From contig NZ_CP012996.1 in NCBI RefSeq assembly GCF_001412655.1, positions 4,092,001 through 4,156,000 on the forward strand: DNA of 64,000 nucleotides, read 5' to 3'. The notes under the pieces are model-generated. The model was not told the origin of the DNA. It ran no database searches and worked only from the letters and a program-made list of their open reading frames with translations. Within the stretch, counting starts at the first letter, position 1, and each line of letters opens with the position of its first letter. The translations under genes and the position numbers were made by a program. The DNA comes from Pedobacter sp. PACM 27299 (GTDB lineage Bacteria > Bacteroidota > Bacteroidia > Sphingobacteriales > Sphingobacteriaceae). This document shows, one piece after another, positions 62,301 to 64,000 of this stretch.

Positions 62301-62464
62301 CTTGAAATGAAAAATCATTTATGATTTTAAGAATCCCCCATTAAAAGTCCTAAAATAGAAATTTTACCTTATTTTTCTCATCAAATACTTTATCTACAGT
62401 CAGTTTAGTGATGATATTTTCAAAATAAGGATGATGTTTTAAAATAAAACAGGGAGAAAATAAG

Positions 62465-62503
62465 AAAACTGCTAAAAGTAAAGGAATTACGTTTAGCAGT
62501 TTT
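62465..62503. terminator. Terminator of the osmC gene
   Basis: A 12-bp perfect stem AAAACTGCTAAA / TTTAGCAGTTTT with a 15-nt loop, about 30 bp downstream of the osmC stop on the minus strand. Confidence 0.75.
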
Positions 62504-62531
62504 CGGTTTTATAGGCCAGATAGCCGATTTA

Positions 62532-62945
62532 TCAAGAGACTAAGCTCGCATCCAAAGTAATTTCCAGATTATAAGCTTTGCTCACTGGGCAATTCGCTTT
62601 TGCTCCCTTTGCAATTTCCTGAAACTGTTCATCAGTAATACCAGGAACACTTGCTTTTAAAACCAAATGAGAACTGGAGATCACGCCATTGTCTAGCGAA
62701 ATCGTAGCCTTAGTCTCTAAATTCTCAGGCGTAAAACCCGCTTCTGTTAAGTCCAGGCTCAATTTCATCGTAAAACAGCCTGCATGTGCCGCAGCCATCA
62801 GCTCTTCCGGATTCGTACCAATCCCATCAGCAAATCTGCTGTTAAAAGAATATTGTGTCTGATCCAATACTTTGCTATCTGTGCTCAGGTGTCCAGCACC
62901 TTCTTTGATTGTGCCATTCCAAACGGCTGTTGCATTACGTTTCAT
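62532..62945 (-). CDS. OsmC-family peroxiredoxin
   Basis: The 137-aa OsmC/Ohr thiol peroxidase has the two active cysteines in AAHAGCFTMKLSLDL and KANCPVSKAY, plus TNPEELMAAAHAG. It reduces organic hydroperoxides. It is closer to OsmC than to Ohr by length and the NPEELMAAAH motif. It stands alone, with a terminator at 62465-62503. Confidence 0.93.
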   Translation of the reverse strand: MKRNATAVWNGTIKEGAGHLSTDSKVLDQTQYSFNSRFADGIGTNPEELMAAAHAGCFTMKLSLDLTEAGFTPENLETKATISLDNGVISSSHLVLKASVPGITDEQFQEIAKGAKANCPVSKAYNLEITLDASLVS

Positions 62946-63190
62946 AGTTTATTGTTTTATGGAGTTTATAAGTTTAATACTATAGCAGGTATACACTATG
63001 GCTCTTGTTCTATACCAATTCATACCAACCAATTTCAGTTGATCTTAAACCATTTGATACTATGCAATTTATCAATTTAACCTGGCTTTCAATTGTAATT
63101 CTGTAATCTGTGTGGGTAAAATAATTAAATCTGTACCCATTGCGCTTAGAATAAATTTACGACTTTTAGGGTTAATTCAATTTAAGTAAA

Positions 63191-63712
63191 ATGTTAAAAG
63201 ACGTTACCATTATTCCTTCCAACTCAAACGATATTGATCGCATTTTTGAACTTTATGATGATGCAATCGCTTATCAAAAAACTGTATTCAAAAAACACTG
63301 GCAAGGATTTGAACGCAGCTTAATTGAAAAAGAAATTCAGGAAGGCAGACAATGGAAAATCATCATCGAGGGACAAACAGCCTGCATTTTTGCCATCGAC
63401 TTCAACGATCCACTCATCTGGAAAGAAAAAGATGCGGATCCTTCCATCTATATCCACCGAATTGTGACGAATCCAGCATTCAGGGGTTATCATTTTGTGA
63501 ACATCATCATTGAATGGGCCAAAGCTTATGGTGCTAAAAAGGAAAAGAAATACATTAGGTTAGATACCTGGGGAGACAACCCTAAGCTCATCGCTTATTA
63601 TGAGAGATGCGGTTTCAATTATTTAGGCAACATTGTCCCGGAAGCCTCCGAGGTACTGCCTAAGCATTATGAGAATATTGTACTGGCTATATTTGAAATC
63701 GAGATTGATTGA
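63191..63712 (+). CDS. GNAT-family N-acetyltransferase
   Basis: The 173-aa protein has a GNAT fold: VTIIPSNSNDIDRIFELYDDAI at the start, a central acetyl-CoA region (IYIHRIVTNPAFRGYHFVNIIIEWAKAYG; R-x-x-G/A of motif A), and the C-terminal KYIRLDTWGDNPKLIAYYERCGFNYLG, which is the classic motif B (N.....Y...GF). The substrate is unknown. It is monocistronic. Confidence 0.9.
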   Translation: MLKDVTIIPSNSNDIDRIFELYDDAIAYQKTVFKKHWQGFERSLIEKEIQEGRQWKIIIEGQTACIFAIDFNDPLIWKEKDADPSIYIHRIVTNPAFRGYHFVNIIIEWAKAYGAKKEKKYIRLDTWGDNPKLIAYYERCGFNYLGNIVPEASEVLPKHYENIVLAIFEIEID

Positions 63713-63741
63713 TAAAATCTATGCTTCCTTAAATAAAAAAA

Positions 63742-63774
63742 TAGCTACGTGATGTTTTATAACCAACGTAGCTA
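63742..63774. terminator. Stem-loop after the GNAT gene
   Basis: TAGCTACGT (63742-63750) and ACGTAGCTA (63766-63774) form a perfect 9-bp stem. The A7 run on the left suits a minus-strand transcript better than the GNAT gene. Confidence 0.5.
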
Positions 63775-64000
63775 CAATCTGTATTTCAAATCTGAAACAT
63801 CAATGCTTTTATCCATCAAAAGGCAATAAAAACTTTAATTAGCCCCACTCTATTCCGGGTTTTCGTAACTCCCTTTATCACCTATATAAGTTGCGCATAA
63901 AGAAATCCCCTAAGGGGGCAAATGGCACAAATCATCGCTTACCTTAAAATTGTAATTGATCCTGAAAGCGTCTTTCTTCCGTTATGCGGATCAATCACAT
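63775..64000. other. End of window, no supported gene
   Basis: About 225 bp without a convincing frame. ATTGATCC ... GGATCAAT (63957-63993) is a small inverted repeat at the edge that may belong to the next gene outside the window. Confidence 0.4.

Overview
The window comes from an AT-rich member of the Bacteroidota, most likely Sphingobacteriaceae (Pedobacter-like). This rests on the protein families present (LOV/PAS kinases, DUF3857 transglutaminase-like protein, the ~460-aa fold-III arginine decarboxylase, the paired PUR-alpha and RadC families), on TAnnTTTG-type promoter boxes, and on weak Shine-Dalgarno usage. The placement is inferred from family knowledge, not from a search.

Layout. 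(1) 1-7.5 kb is a stress and accessory block: a broken NUDIX gene, DUF2383 and DUF892 ferritin-like proteins, a YgaP/SRPBCC membrane protein, a 56-aa coiled-coil protein, a dead PAS-PAS histidine kinase, a holin-like membrane protein, and a Rieske/NmrA chimeric gene scar. (2) 7.5-16.4 kb is scrappy. It has a gene-poor kilobase, an orphan PBP2, a secreted GH27 alpha-galactosidase, a broken metallo-beta-lactamase-fold gene between direct repeats, a secreted amidohydrolase, a complete IS3-family element and an AraC fragment. (3) 16.4-28.2 kb is a signalling island: a K+ channel, a multi-PAS protein with no ATPase domain, two PAS histidine kinases, a hybrid kinase/regulator, and a LOV histidine kinase with its receiver partner followed by an EEP-family phosphatase/nuclease. 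(4) 28.2-37.4 kb looks like a mobile or integrated segment: an IS3 remnant, an excisionase-like HTH protein, DUF932, a long inverted repeat, a PUR-alpha/RadC-HhH fusion, a zinc-ribbon protein, NmrA plus Crp, then a tyrosine recombinase and a double-HTH zinc-ribbon protein. It abuts the 3' end of mnmE and carries two arrays of 10-bp repeats. (5) 37.4-63.7 kb is core chromosome: mnmE, AI-2E transporter, argS-arginase with a divergent arginine decarboxylase, hsp20, thioesterase, a GlcD-like oxidase, folB, glutaryl-CoA dehydrogenase, a DUF3857 protein, lysA and lysC, a phosphoglucomutase, a LacI regulator, a PAS kinase plus receiver pair, proBA, osmC and a GNAT acetyltransferase.

The core half is compact, with perfect stem-loop terminators between convergent genes, and encodes amino-acid and polyamine metabolism (Arg, Lys/DAP, Pro). 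The first 38 kb is much looser, with many decayed genes: NUDIX, two kinases with frameshifts or stops, MBL, Rieske/NmrA, AraC and an IS remnant. The most unusual structures are the 10-bp phased repeats between the integrase module and mnmE, the PUR-alpha/RadC fusion, the 110-bp inverted repeat beside it, and the Rieske/NmrA chimera joined at a 9-bp microhomology. I did not find a clearly new defence or biosynthetic system.
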